DNA from: Microbacter sp049976245
GTDB lineage: Bacteria; Bacteroidota; Bacteroidia; Bacteroidales; Paludibacteraceae
Length of the DNA: 47,200 bases
NCBI GenBank assembly: GCA_049976245.1
Contig: JBMFIQ010000019.1
Location: forward strand, 1 to 47,200
Direction of reading: 5' to 3'
In this document: positions 34,249 through 41,865 of the stretch, piece by piece
Numbering within the stretch: position 1 is the stretch's first letter
Layout: every line of letters begins with the position of its first letter
Translations under genes and position numbers: made by a program
Notes under the pieces: generated by a model
Told to the model about the DNA's origin: nothing
Database searches by the model: none
The model's input: only the letters and a program-made list of their open reading frames with translations

Positions 34249-35010
34249 ATGATGTATGCTTTGGTGTTTTTAATTATTACGGCAGTCTCTTTTATTTTTG
34301 CCATGTTGGGTTTAGGCGGAGGCAGCGTTTATGTTCCCGTAATCACATGGTTTGGATTCCCCATGAAAGAAGTTGCCATTCCTTTGGGGCTTTTGCTCAA
34401 CGGCTTGAATACGTTGTTTGCCATGATTCCTTTTGCTCGCAAACGGCTGATTGATTGGAAAGGAGGTGCCGTAATGGCTATCTCGGCCATGATTGGATCA
34501 TCCATTGGAGCTTTTTTTACGGAAGATGTGGATACTAATGTGTTAAAACTTTTGTTTGCTGCCATGGTTATCATTGTGGCCGTTCGCACACTGATGGTTG
34601 CCAATAAACAAGAAGTGGACGAAATGATGAGCATGAAAAAACGATCCATCATCGGATTGTTTGTTGGTCTGTTTGCCGGTTTTGTAGGTGGGTTATTGGG
34701 CGTAGGCGGTGGTTTTATCATTGCTCCGATTTTGATGTGGATGGGTTATAAGGCCAAGGAAGCGGCCGCTACGACGGCTTTTGTGGTGACCTTTTCATCT
34801 TTTTCCGGTTATTTCGGACACATGGCTCAAGGTCACATGAATTTGACATTGACCATTTTATTGGTCGTTTCTGTGATCATAGGTTCTCAATTTGGCGCTC
34901 GTTACATGTCGGGGAAAGCAAAATCCAATCAAGTTAAGCTGGTGTATGCCGTTGTGTTGATTTTGATTGCTGTTCAGCTCACTTATAGTGCTTTGCATAA
35001 AATGTTATAG
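34249..35010 (+). CDS. TauE/SafE-family anion permease
   Basis: A 253-residue membrane protein with about 8 helices in two related halves: LGLGGGSVYVPVITWFGFPMKE near 20-40 and LLGVGGGFIIAPILMWMGYKAKE near 145-168. This duplication is the TauE/SafE signature. Known members export sulfite, sulfoacetate or related anions. It follows the channel gene by 31 bp with no terminator and is probably under the same TetR control. Direction and substrate are inferred from family only. Confidence 0.88.
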   Translation: MMYALVFLIITAVSFIFAMLGLGGGSVYVPVITWFGFPMKEVAIPLGLLLNGLNTLFAMIPFARKRLIDWKGGAVMAISAMIGSSIGAFFTEDVDTNVLKLLFAAMVIIVAVRTLMVANKQEVDEMMSMKKRSIIGLFVGLFAGFVGGLLGVGGGFIIAPILMWMGYKAKEAAATTAFVVTFSSFSGYFGHMAQGHMNLTLTILLVVSVIIGSQFGARYMSGKAKSNQVKLVYAVVLILIAVQLTYSALHKML

Positions 35011-35063
35011 AAGGTGTTAAGAGAAAAATATAAAATTAAAGTTTATTTTACGGAATAACTTCT

Positions 35064-35071
35064 TAACTTTG
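35064..35071 (+). promoter_or_regulatory. -7 promoter box of the flavoprotein gene
   Basis: TAACTTTG matches TAnnTTTG, about 43 nt before the ATG at 35115. Confidence 0.55.
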
Positions 35072-35114
35072 AGCCATTTCAAGATGCAGGTGAAACAATA
35101 AAAAGAAAAATTGT

Positions 35115-35660
35115 ATGAAAGTATTAGCAATTTATGGAAGTCCGCGAAAAGACGGGAATACGGCTTTGATGATGAATGAAGCGTTAAGCGCATTTCCGGA
35201 GGAAGCTGAGATTCACAAAATATTTTTGGGTGATCTGAATTTTTCGGCATGTGGATCTTGTCGCGAATGTAAAACCACCGGTTTTTGTGTGGTCAATGAC
35301 GACATGCAGCAAGTGTACAAAGAGATGTTGTGGGCAGAGATTATACTCATTGGGAGCCCGAGCCAGTTTTCGGATGTTAGCGCCGATGTGAAAAAACTGA
35401 TGGAACGAACATGGTGGATGAAAGGGGAATTGCGCAATAAAATTGGCGGCTATGTCATTACCGGCAGACGATATATTGAGAGCACCATCAATACGCTTCA
35501 TGCGTTCTTTATGCGACATCGCATGATTTTAGGAGGAAGCGGTGCGTTGGGATACACTTTTACCGAAATGGGAACGCTCGCCAATGATCCTTTGGCCTTG
35601 CGGGATGCTAAAAGCACCGGGATGCGCTTGGTGGAATTGTACCACCTGATCTATGGTTGA
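35115..35660 (+). CDS. Iron-sulfur flavoprotein (NADPH-dependent FMN reductase fold)
   Basis: A 181-residue flavodoxin-like protein. MKVLAIYGSPRKDGNTALMM is the FMN phosphate loop, and GSPSQFSDVSADVKKLMER is the second flavin loop. Four cysteines, C46, C49, C52 and C58 (C-x2-C-x2-C-x5-C), fit the compact [4Fe-4S] motif of archaeal-type iron-sulfur flavoproteins (Isf). It would move electrons between a ferredoxin or NAD(P)H and a small acceptor in the cytoplasm. It has its own promoter and stands alone after the TauE gene. Confidence 0.85.
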   Translation: MKVLAIYGSPRKDGNTALMMNEALSAFPEEAEIHKIFLGDLNFSACGSCRECKTTGFCVVNDDMQQVYKEMLWAEIILIGSPSQFSDVSADVKKLMERTWWMKGELRNKIGGYVITGRRYIESTINTLHAFFMRHRMILGGSGALGYTFTEMGTLANDPLALRDAKSTGMRLVELYHLIYG

Positions 35661-36149
35661 AATGAAAAGGCGAAGCGTGATCGGCAACAAAAAAACGAAC
35701 AACATGCATTCAAACTACAGCATTGCATCTTGCCCAAAGAATCCTTCTCAATAACGGGTTCGTTGATTTGGATCATTTTATCGGGTAAATGTGATAGCGT
35801 TTAAAAAATACAATATATTTGTAAAACAACGAGGCTTGAATAAGGGTGTTATCCATGTAAAAGAGAAGGAAAGTAAGATAAATGTAAGTATAAAACGTGA
35901 ATGATGTTTTAAGAATATATATTAAGAATCTATGCAGAAAAGATGCTATTTCAAGAATTAAATTCACATATGTTAATAGAAAAGAGTTTAATATTGCGTG
36001 ATGTATTATTATTTGTTGCTAACTATTTATATTTGCATTTACATGGAGGTTTATAAATTTTTTTTCATCTCCATTCTTGGCAATGTAAGTAGGTATGCAG
36101 AAAAGAAAAGATAGCAATAAATAATTTATGAATTTTAAAAAAGAAGATT
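35661..36149. other. Long A+T-rich intergenic region
   Basis: About 490 bp before the radical SAM gene. Two TATATTTG boxes (35814-35821, 36028-36035) are promoter candidates, and the second leaves a leader of about 110 nt containing an ATGGAG/CTCCAT inverted repeat (about 36043-36075). A 28-codon frame at 35970-36056 has no support. No terminator was picked out after 35660. Confidence 0.45.
36028..36035 (+). promoter_or_regulatory. Candidate -7 box of the radical SAM gene
   Basis: TATATTTG fits TAnnTTTG. A TTTG at 36012-36015 is too close to serve as a normal -33 box. Confidence 0.35.
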
Positions 36150-37616
36150 ATGGGAACAATTAAACAAGTCATTTTCAAAGAAGCGGTTAATCAAGTCATA
36201 TCGAACAAGACGATCCGTAACGTTGCTGTAAAACAATTGGATAAATATTTGTACAACAGCATCATGAACTTGGGTAAAGAACAATTACACCAAGAAAAGT
36301 TAGATCAGTTTGCTTTCGCAAGCGGAGTGTTGCATCAGGCTAAGAAAAATTTGGATCGAAACACCATCAAGCCGGATGTGATGAAGAAGATGGCACAAGT
36401 GTTTGTCGGGGACTCGTACAATCCCGATCGCTATGCCACACTGAATGATGCCAAGGAAGCATTCAAACAAAAACACGGAGAATATCCTCCCACATTTTTA
36501 GTTTTGTCACCTGGCAAGGGATGCAATCTCCATTGCATTGGTTGCTATGCGTCGGCTGACTCTGCGATTGCAGAAAAGTTGGATTTCGAAACGACAAGAC
36601 GCATTGTACGTGAAAATCACGATTTGTTTGGCAGTCGTTTCATGACTATCAGCGGTGGTGAACCTTTCATGTACAAAGCTGACGGGAAAACGTTGTTGGA
36701 TATTTTTGAAGAATTCAACGACACTTTCTTCTTGGTATACACCAACGGAACGCTCATTAATGAAGCTATGGCTGAAAAATTAGCCAAGTTGGGGAATGTT
36801 ACTCCGGCTATTTCGGTTGAAGGATGGGAAGAACAAACCGACGGACGTCGCGGCAAGGGAGTGTACAATCGGATTTTGAAAGCCATGGAAAATTTGCGCA
36901 ATGCAGGCGTTCCTTTCGGCATTTCGGTTACATCGACCAGCCAGAATTTTGAAGTGTTGATGAAAGATGATTTTTACGACTTCTTCTTCAACGAACAAGG
37001 CATTTCGTACATGTGGCAATTCCAGTTGATGCCGATTGGTCGCGGAAAAGACGTGGTGGATCTGATGGTCAAACCACAACAACGAGTCGAATTGTTCAAG
37101 AAATGGTCTCAATTGCTGCATGAGAAAAAATATCCCATTGCCGACTTTTGGAATTCCGGTTCGCTTTCGAGCGGATGCATTGCTTACGGTCGTTTTGGCG
37201 GATATTTCTACATCGATTGGAACGGCAATGTCATGCCTTGTGTTTTTGTTCCCTATCATGTGGATAACATCAAAGATATTTATGCGAGCGGAAAAGATTT
37301 GGGTGATTCCATTCAATCCAAAATGTTCAAGAACGGAAGAGCTTGGCAAAATAAATATCGTTTTGAAGATCCCGAAAGTCGTGGCAACGGCATGATGCCT
37401 TGTTCAATTCGTGATCATTATGAAAACTTTAAATACAACATCCTGACTCCTGATGTCAAAGGCGAAGACGAAGAAGCAGAAGCCGTTTTGCACGATGCTC
37501 AATATGAAGCCATGTTGAAGGAGTTTGATGATGAACTCAGCAGATTGACAGAAAAAATGTTTGAAGAACAATATCTGAAATCTGAACCAAAAGCTACGGA
37601 AGAAAGTAGCAAATAA
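36150..37616 (+). CDS. Radical SAM protein with SPASM-like C-terminus
   Basis: A 488-residue enzyme. A helical N-terminal part (about 1-110) precedes the cluster motif C125-x3-C129-x2-C132 (KGCNLHCIGCYAS). FMTISGGEPFMYKADG supplies the SAM-binding GGEP. C-terminal cysteines in SSGCIAYGR, NVMPCVFVPYH and MMPCSIRDH look like SPASM-type auxiliary cluster ligands. The acidic tail (DEEAEAVL..., SEPKATEESSK) is low-complexity. Substrate unknown; no precursor-peptide gene or partner is visible next to it. It is monocistronic, with a strong terminator at 37629. Confidence 0.85.
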   Translation: MGTIKQVIFKEAVNQVISNKTIRNVAVKQLDKYLYNSIMNLGKEQLHQEKLDQFAFASGVLHQAKKNLDRNTIKPDVMKKMAQVFVGDSYNPDRYATLNDAKEAFKQKHGEYPPTFLVLSPGKGCNLHCIGCYASADSAIAEKLDFETTRRIVRENHDLFGSRFMTISGGEPFMYKADGKTLLDIFEEFNDTFFLVYTNGTLINEAMAEKLAKLGNVTPAISVEGWEEQTDGRRGKGVYNRILKAMENLRNAGVPFGISVTSTSQNFEVLMKDDFYDFFFNEQGISYMWQFQLMPIGRGKDVVDLMVKPQQRVELFKKWSQLLHEKKYPIADFWNSGSLSSGCIAYGRFGGYFYIDWNGNVMPCVFVPYHVDNIKDIYASGKDLGDSIQSKMFKNGRAWQNKYRFEDPESRGNGMMPCSIRDHYENFKYNILTPDVKGEDEEAEAVLHDAQYEAMLKEFDDELSRLTEKMFEEQYLKSEPKATEESSK

Positions 37617-37628
37617 TCAATGATGCAG

Positions 37629-37666
37629 GTCATGGGCTTGTCAAAAAAGCCCATGACTTTTCTTTT
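37629..37666 (+). terminator. Intrinsic terminator after the radical SAM gene
   Basis: GTCATGGGCTT (37629-37639) pairs exactly with AAGCCCATGAC (37647-37657), followed by TTTTCTTTTT. Confidence 0.93.
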
Positions 37667-38032
37667 TCGGCATCATTCTCATTCTTTCCATCTCTCATTC
37701 TTCACATTCTATTCAAAAATAAATCGTTGTTTGTTTTATCTTTTTAATTAGCCAAAAAGTAAGCAATGGATAATCAATGTATTTTATTGTTTTTAAAATA
37801 AATATTGTATTAATGAAATAAAAATTTACTATTACGAAATATATTTGTAAAATATTAATCATTGCTTTGCATTTGAATGCTTGTTTTTGTTTTGTGTGAC
37901 GTTTTGAAAATGTTGTTGGCGTGTTCAGATAATCGGATGATATGGTCATTATTTTGGGGAAAACAAGAGGTTAATTCGGATTTACAGAAAATGAGCGTGA
38001 ATGTGTGGTGCAATGAATGAAGCATGAAGAGA

Positions 38033-38130
38033 GGAAACGAGCCATAAACATAACTTATGCTCAAGAGAATGATTATTTGGCGAGTTCCATACGACTTTGG
38101 TGTTAAAAATAAAAAGAAACGTATGAAACG
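38033..38130 (+). repeat. Hairpin element, copy D
   Basis: GGAAACGAGCC (38033-38043) pairs with GGCGAGTTCC (38079-38088) around the GA-type mismatch; inner pairing involves ACATAA and TTATTT. A second inverted repeat, GTTCCATACG (38084-38093) with CGTATGAAAC (38120-38129), matches at 9 of 10 positions. The two share the GTTCC strand, so they exclude each other. The element ends 28 bp before the ATG at 38159. Confidence 0.82.
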
Positions 38131-38158
38131 GATTTTGATATAATAAAAACAAATTAAT

Positions 38159-39577
38159 ATGAACGAAAAATTTGATGTCATCGTGATTGGTGGCGGTCCA
38201 GGCGGAACACCGGCAGCATTGCAGTTAGCAGCTTCAGGGAAAAAAGTTTTATTGGTAGAAGAATCAGGTAAGTTGGGAGGAGCCTGTCTCTTTGTTGGCT
38301 GTATTCCTTCAAAAATCATTAAACATAGTGCCGATGACGATGTTGTGAAAAATGCTTTTGCACAGGGAGATGCTCACACTGTGAAGGCAACACGTCAGGA
38401 AATATGGTTGGAGATTCAGAAAAACATGGATCGAATTCTGAACGGGCGTTCCAATGCGGCCATTCAACAGGTGAATCAGATGCCGATGACTTTTATTGCG
38501 GGAAAAGTTCATTTTGTCTCCAACAAGGAAGTGGAAATTAACAATCATCATTTTTGGTTTGACAAAGCCATCATTGCCACGGGAGCTCATTCCTTTGTGC
38601 CGCCCTTCAAAGGAGATGGTGTCCAAGACGTTTTGACCAGTGAAGTACTTTTCAGTCAACCGTCATTGCCTGATTCCATGACGATTATCGGCGGAGGTCC
38701 CATTGGAATAGAATTGGCTCAAATGTTGACCAAATTGCATGTGAAATGTTCCATCATCGAAATGATGCCAGGGTTACTTTCGGGTATTGTTGAACCTGAA
38801 TTTGCCAAAAAATTGACTGCAAAAATTCAGCAAACTGGTATTGATGTCTTTACGGGCGCCAAGGTGGAAGCAATCAACAAAATTGGGGAGGAATATGAAA
38901 CGGTTTTTGTTAATTCCGAAGGAGAAACCAGCCACGTGAAAGCTGAAAAAGTTTTGGTGGTCACCGGCAAGGTTCCCACGCTAGAAGGACTTAATCTGGA
39001 GGCAACCAATATTCGTTTCGATCGTCACGGCATCGTGGTCAATGAGTTCATGGAAACAACAGTCAGCGGCATCTATGCTGCCGGCGATGTAGTAGCCGGA
39101 GCTCCGAAGTTTGCTCACACGGCAACATACGAGTCACACATTGTGGCAGCCAATATCTTACACGGAAACATCAGCAAAGCCTGTTTTACAAAGAATTCGT
39201 GGGTGTTATTTTCCGATCCTGAGCTGGCCTCGGCCGGTATGACCGAAGCAGAAGCCGTCAAAGCCGGTTTTGAAGTGGTGACCGGAACTTATGATTATGC
39301 CATTGATGCCATGGCGCAAATCAGCGGCGATACGTATGGCAGCCTCAAATTTATTGTTAATCGGCATAATCAGGAAATTTTAGGTGTTCACATCTACCTG
39401 AATGGAGCTGCTTCGTTAAGTGGTGAAGCAGATTTGATTGTGTCAAAAAGAATGACGCTCACTGAGGTGGCACGCGCCATCCATTCGCCCCCAACATTTA
39501 CGGAAGCGTTTGGATTTTTGGCTCTGAACATGTTATCCGATCATAAATTCAAAAATGCAGAGGTTGATCGCGGTTAA
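38159..39577 (+). CDS. Dihydrolipoyl-dehydrogenase-like flavoprotein lacking the catalytic His
   Basis: A 472-residue class I pyridine-nucleotide disulfide oxidoreductase. The FAD loop GGGPGG is at 11-16, the redox pair C43/C48 in GACLFVGCIPSK, the NAD(P) loop GGGPIG in the middle, and IYAAGDV the second FAD block. At the C-terminus the usual HAHPTxxE reads HSPPTFTE: the proton-relaying His is Pro444, while Glu449 remains. It may therefore not be a standard lipoamide dehydrogenase. No 2-oxo acid dehydrogenase genes lie nearby. Relatives with altered C-termini include mercuric-reductase-like enzymes. The gene is alone, preceded by hairpin element D. Confidence 0.85.
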   Translation: MNEKFDVIVIGGGPGGTPAALQLAASGKKVLLVEESGKLGGACLFVGCIPSKIIKHSADDDVVKNAFAQGDAHTVKATRQEIWLEIQKNMDRILNGRSNAAIQQVNQMPMTFIAGKVHFVSNKEVEINNHHFWFDKAIIATGAHSFVPPFKGDGVQDVLTSEVLFSQPSLPDSMTIIGGGPIGIELAQMLTKLHVKCSIIEMMPGLLSGIVEPEFAKKLTAKIQQTGIDVFTGAKVEAINKIGEEYETVFVNSEGETSHVKAEKVLVVTGKVPTLEGLNLEATNIRFDRHGIVVNEFMETTVSGIYAAGDVVAGAPKFAHTATYESHIVAANILHGNISKACFTKNSWVLFSDPELASAGMTEAEAVKAGFEVVTGTYDYAIDAMAQISGDTYGSLKFIVNRHNQEILGVHIYLNGAASLSGEADLIVSKRMTLTEVARAIHSPPTFTEAFGFLALNMLSDHKFKNAEVDRG

Positions 39578-39645
39578 TGCGTATAATCATTTTATTTTTT
39601 AGTATTATATGTTGTATTTAATTGTTTCATTTAAATTTTAAAAAT

Positions 39646-40446
39646 ATGAAAAAAGGTTTGTTTTTAATTGCAGTTTTGATGAGTTCTGCTCTTTTTTTGA
39701 GTGCACAAAACACGTCAGGATCGAAGGAATCGAAAAATGTCAATGAGTCAGCGTTTTCATTGGGCGCTTTTGGCGGTTTAAATATTCCCAATATGACAGG
39801 TGGAGGCGGTAACCCGTTAAGTTCAGGTTGGTCATCGCGTCAAGGAGGTGCTTTTGGATTGACGCTTGATTGGAACACGGGAACTCATTTTGGTTGGAGA
39901 GCCGATGTGCTTTATTCCAGTGAAGGAGGCCAACGCAACGGTATGCAGGCTTTGGCTGCTTCCTCTTTTAATCCTCAGGCTCCTGCTAATACCTATTTTT
40001 ATGCCAATTATAATAACAAATCTGAATTGAATTATTTGGAAATCCCGATTATGGCAAAATATTCCCTGTTTTTGAGCAAGTCAACAAAGTTTTATATTGA
40101 TTTTGGTCCCTATGTAGGGATTTTGTTGAATGCCAAACAGATTACCTCCGGTTCCAGCATCGTGTATGCTGATGCAGCAGGTACGATGCCCGTAACGGTA
40201 AATCCACAAACGGGACAGTCCTATCCGGTTCCATTTGATGCCAACACTGACATTACCAATCAAATCAATACCCTTAATTTTGGATTGACCGGAGGAATTG
40301 GTTTTTCGCAAGGAGTTGGATTTGGTTCTATTTTTCTTGATTTTCGCGGAGCTTACGGCTTGACGACCATTCAAAAATATTCACAAAACGGAACCAGTCA
40401 CACCGGGAACTTATGTATTTCATTGGGATATTCCTTCCCTTTATGA
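39646..40446 (+). CDS. Outer-membrane beta-barrel (porin-like) protein
   Basis: From ATG 39646 the protein is 266 residues with signal peptide MKKGLFLIAVLMSSALFLSAQ. A TTG at 39622 would only add non-signal residues. After a short Ser/Asn-rich linker there are barrel strands (FSLGAFGGLNIPNM, YLEIPIMAKYSLFL, FYIDFGPYVGILLN) and an aromatic C-terminal strand ending GYSFPL. This is the porT/outer-membrane-protein beta-barrel group common in Bacteroidota. Gly/Asn-rich loops should face outside. Substrate unknown; monocistronic. Confidence 0.83.
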   Translation: MKKGLFLIAVLMSSALFLSAQNTSGSKESKNVNESAFSLGAFGGLNIPNMTGGGGNPLSSGWSSRQGGAFGLTLDWNTGTHFGWRADVLYSSEGGQRNGMQALAASSFNPQAPANTYFYANYNNKSELNYLEIPIMAKYSLFLSKSTKFYIDFGPYVGILLNAKQITSGSSIVYADAAGTMPVTVNPQTGQSYPVPFDANTDITNQINTLNFGLTGGIGFSQGVGFGSIFLDFRGAYGLTTIQKYSQNGTSHTGNLCISLGYSFPL

Positions 40447-40457
40447 TTTAAGTTAAG

Positions 40458-40528
40458 ATGAAACTCGTCCCGTAGAAGGCGGGATGAGTTTCATGTGACT
40501 TTAAAAATCAATCATAAACAGATGAAAT
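40458..40528 (+). repeat. Hairpin element, copy E (perfect stem form)
   Basis: ATGAAACTCGTCCCG (40458-40472) pairs with CGGGATGAGTTTCAT (40480-40494) over 15 bp with a single G-U and a 7-nt loop. GTTTCAT (40488-40494) can instead pair with ATGAAAT (40522-40528). It follows the beta-barrel gene by 12 bp, but no T run follows the stem, so it is not a standard terminator. The next gene starts at 40652. Confidence 0.8.
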
Positions 40529-40651
40529 GTCTATGAACAAATAAATATTAGGACATACAAAGCGATGATTGTTTGAATTGGGAAATTTGTGTTGTATGCA
40601 TCTTTGGTTGAAAAAAGCATTTAATAGTAAATAAATATAAATATTAAACAG

Positions 40652-41377
40652 ATGAAACAGATGAAAATAAACAATCAAAATGGTATGAAACGAACGGGAT
40701 TCATCATCTTGTTTTTCTCGTTGGTTTCATCCATTCTTTTAGCTCAACCCAATTTTGATCGGGATGCGGCAAGTTTTCATAAAAAAGCCATCATGCTTTG
40801 TGCGGCGGTAAAGAATCCGACTCCGGATGTCAAACACATCGATAGTTTATTGACGAATACTACAACTGCTTTACTCTCACTTGCCGGAACTTATCAATAT
40901 CATCCGCCTGTTGAGTATCAGGGAGATCCTTTGTGGTCGTCTTATTTTGTTGATTGGGCAGACAATCTTTTGTTGGTTAAAACGTTCATTGCCGAGAGAA
41001 ACTTTTCGTTGGTGCAAAAGTATTGCAACACGTTCTGTCGAATCTTTGTCCGTTTGCACGAAAATAATGATCGGGTGGACTTAACCGATTTGGTTTTCAC
41101 GATGAATTTGAGCATCAAGGCGGGTCAGGAAATGGCGAATGCCAACAATATGGAATTGGCTCAAAAGAAAGCGGATGAAGTGGAAAAGATCATGAATCAA
41201 ATTGAAGCCATGACGAAGAATTCAACCAACACTTCGTTTATGCAAGATTTTGTCAAGATCAAACCTTACACGGTCAATTGGGTGAAAGCCATACGTGATA
41301 AAAATCCGGTTTGGGCAAAGACCATGTATGCCATGTTCATGAAAAATTATGTAACCTTGTTTTTAGCCTCATTGTAA
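40652..41377 (+). CDS. Exported protein of unknown function
   Basis: A 241-residue protein not recognised. A hydrophobic segment GFIILFFSLVSSILLAQ ends at an AQ signal-cleavage site; a start at ATG 40685 (MKRTGFIILFF) would give a more normal signal peptide than the 40652 ATG. The mature part looks wholly helical, with Cys near the start (AIMLCAAV) and two spaced by three residues (KYCNTFCRIF). A stretch with AQKKADEVEKIMNQIEAMTKN may be a coiled coil. No lipoprotein Cys and no haem CxxCH motif. It lies between hairpin elements E and F, about 480 bp before the efflux operon. Confidence 0.7.
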   Translation: MKQMKINNQNGMKRTGFIILFFSLVSSILLAQPNFDRDAASFHKKAIMLCAAVKNPTPDVKHIDSLLTNTTTALLSLAGTYQYHPPVEYQGDPLWSSYFVDWADNLLLVKTFIAERNFSLVQKYCNTFCRIFVRLHENNDRVDLTDLVFTMNLSIKAGQEMANANNMELAQKKADEVEKIMNQIEAMTKNSTNTSFMQDFVKIKPYTVNWVKAIRDKNPVWAKTMYAMFMKNYVTLFLASL

Positions 41378-41858
41378 ATAAACGGCTTTGGAAAAGTGAT
41401 AAATTAAAAAAATAAGTGTTTTGAAACGAGCTGTCAATAGAGCTTACGCTCAAGGAAATGACGATTTGGCGAGATTCATACAACCTGAGTAAAAAAAATA
41501 AAAATAGACGTTTTAAAAGGAATGCTTAAATCAAATTTCATTCATGGCATGTTGCAAAGAAACAGTGAACGTTCGCCAAAATAGCGTTAAATCAGATAAT
41601 AAATATCAAATGATCGAAAGGTTTAAGCTGTGATTAATGATGTTGATTTACAAAAAAATAACCAGTTTGGTGAGTGCTAAAAAATATGAACGTATAAAAT
41701 AAATCAGAGCGTATAAGACGAACGAGATAAAATTCAATCTGTTTTTATCCATCAGGTGATGATTAAATTTTGTTTTGTAAATTTCATATGACTTTTAAAA
41801 ACCAATTAGAAACACATGAAATGAGTTGAATACGGTCATTAAAATCAATTATTTGCGT
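41378..41858. other. Intergenic region built of hairpin elements
   Basis: About 480 bp before the efflux operon. It contains copy F (41423-41514), a possibly decayed piece around 41660-41700 (TTTGGTGAGTG...GAACGTAT), and a double inverted repeat at 41781-41865 ending on the tolC-like start codon. A clear TAnnTTTG promoter was not found. Confidence 0.55.
41423..41514 (+). repeat. Hairpin element, copy F
   Basis: GAAACGAGC (41423-41431) and GCGAGATTC (41469-41477) keep the facing GA/GA and GC/GC pairs. The inner loop has a small GAGC-TTAC-GCTC hairpin not obvious in the other copies. The tail has ATACAACC, an A-rich run and ACGT, but the terminal ATGAA has become TTTTAA. Confidence 0.72.
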
Positions 41859-41865
41859 ATGAAAA
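41781..41865 (+). repeat. Double inverted repeat on the tolC-like start, copy G
   Basis: ATTTCAT (41781-41787) pairs with ATGAAAT (41816-41822); overlapping its end, GAGTTGAATACG leads to ATACG (41830-41834), which pairs with CGTAT (41856-41860). The last stem includes ATG 41859. The segment resembles two 3' halves of the hairpin element placed in series. Confidence 0.65.

Larger units (their letters stand above)
37617..38158. other. Intergenic region with terminator and hairpin element
   Basis: About 540 bp. It holds the terminator at 37629-37666, a very A+T-rich stretch to about 37870, and hairpin element copy D (38033-38130) just before the flavoprotein gene at 38159. The short frame ATG at 38123 codes only six residues. 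No other gene was seen. Confidence 0.55.

Noticed and set aside
35970..36056. 28-codon frame before the radical SAM gene as a possible precursor peptide
   Set aside because: No conserved peptide features, A+T-rich chance frame, and it spans a probable promoter box.
40458..40494. Terminator for the beta-barrel gene ending at 40446
   Set aside because: The stem is strong but no T run follows, and the sequence belongs to the hairpin-element family; it may still affect mRNA stability.
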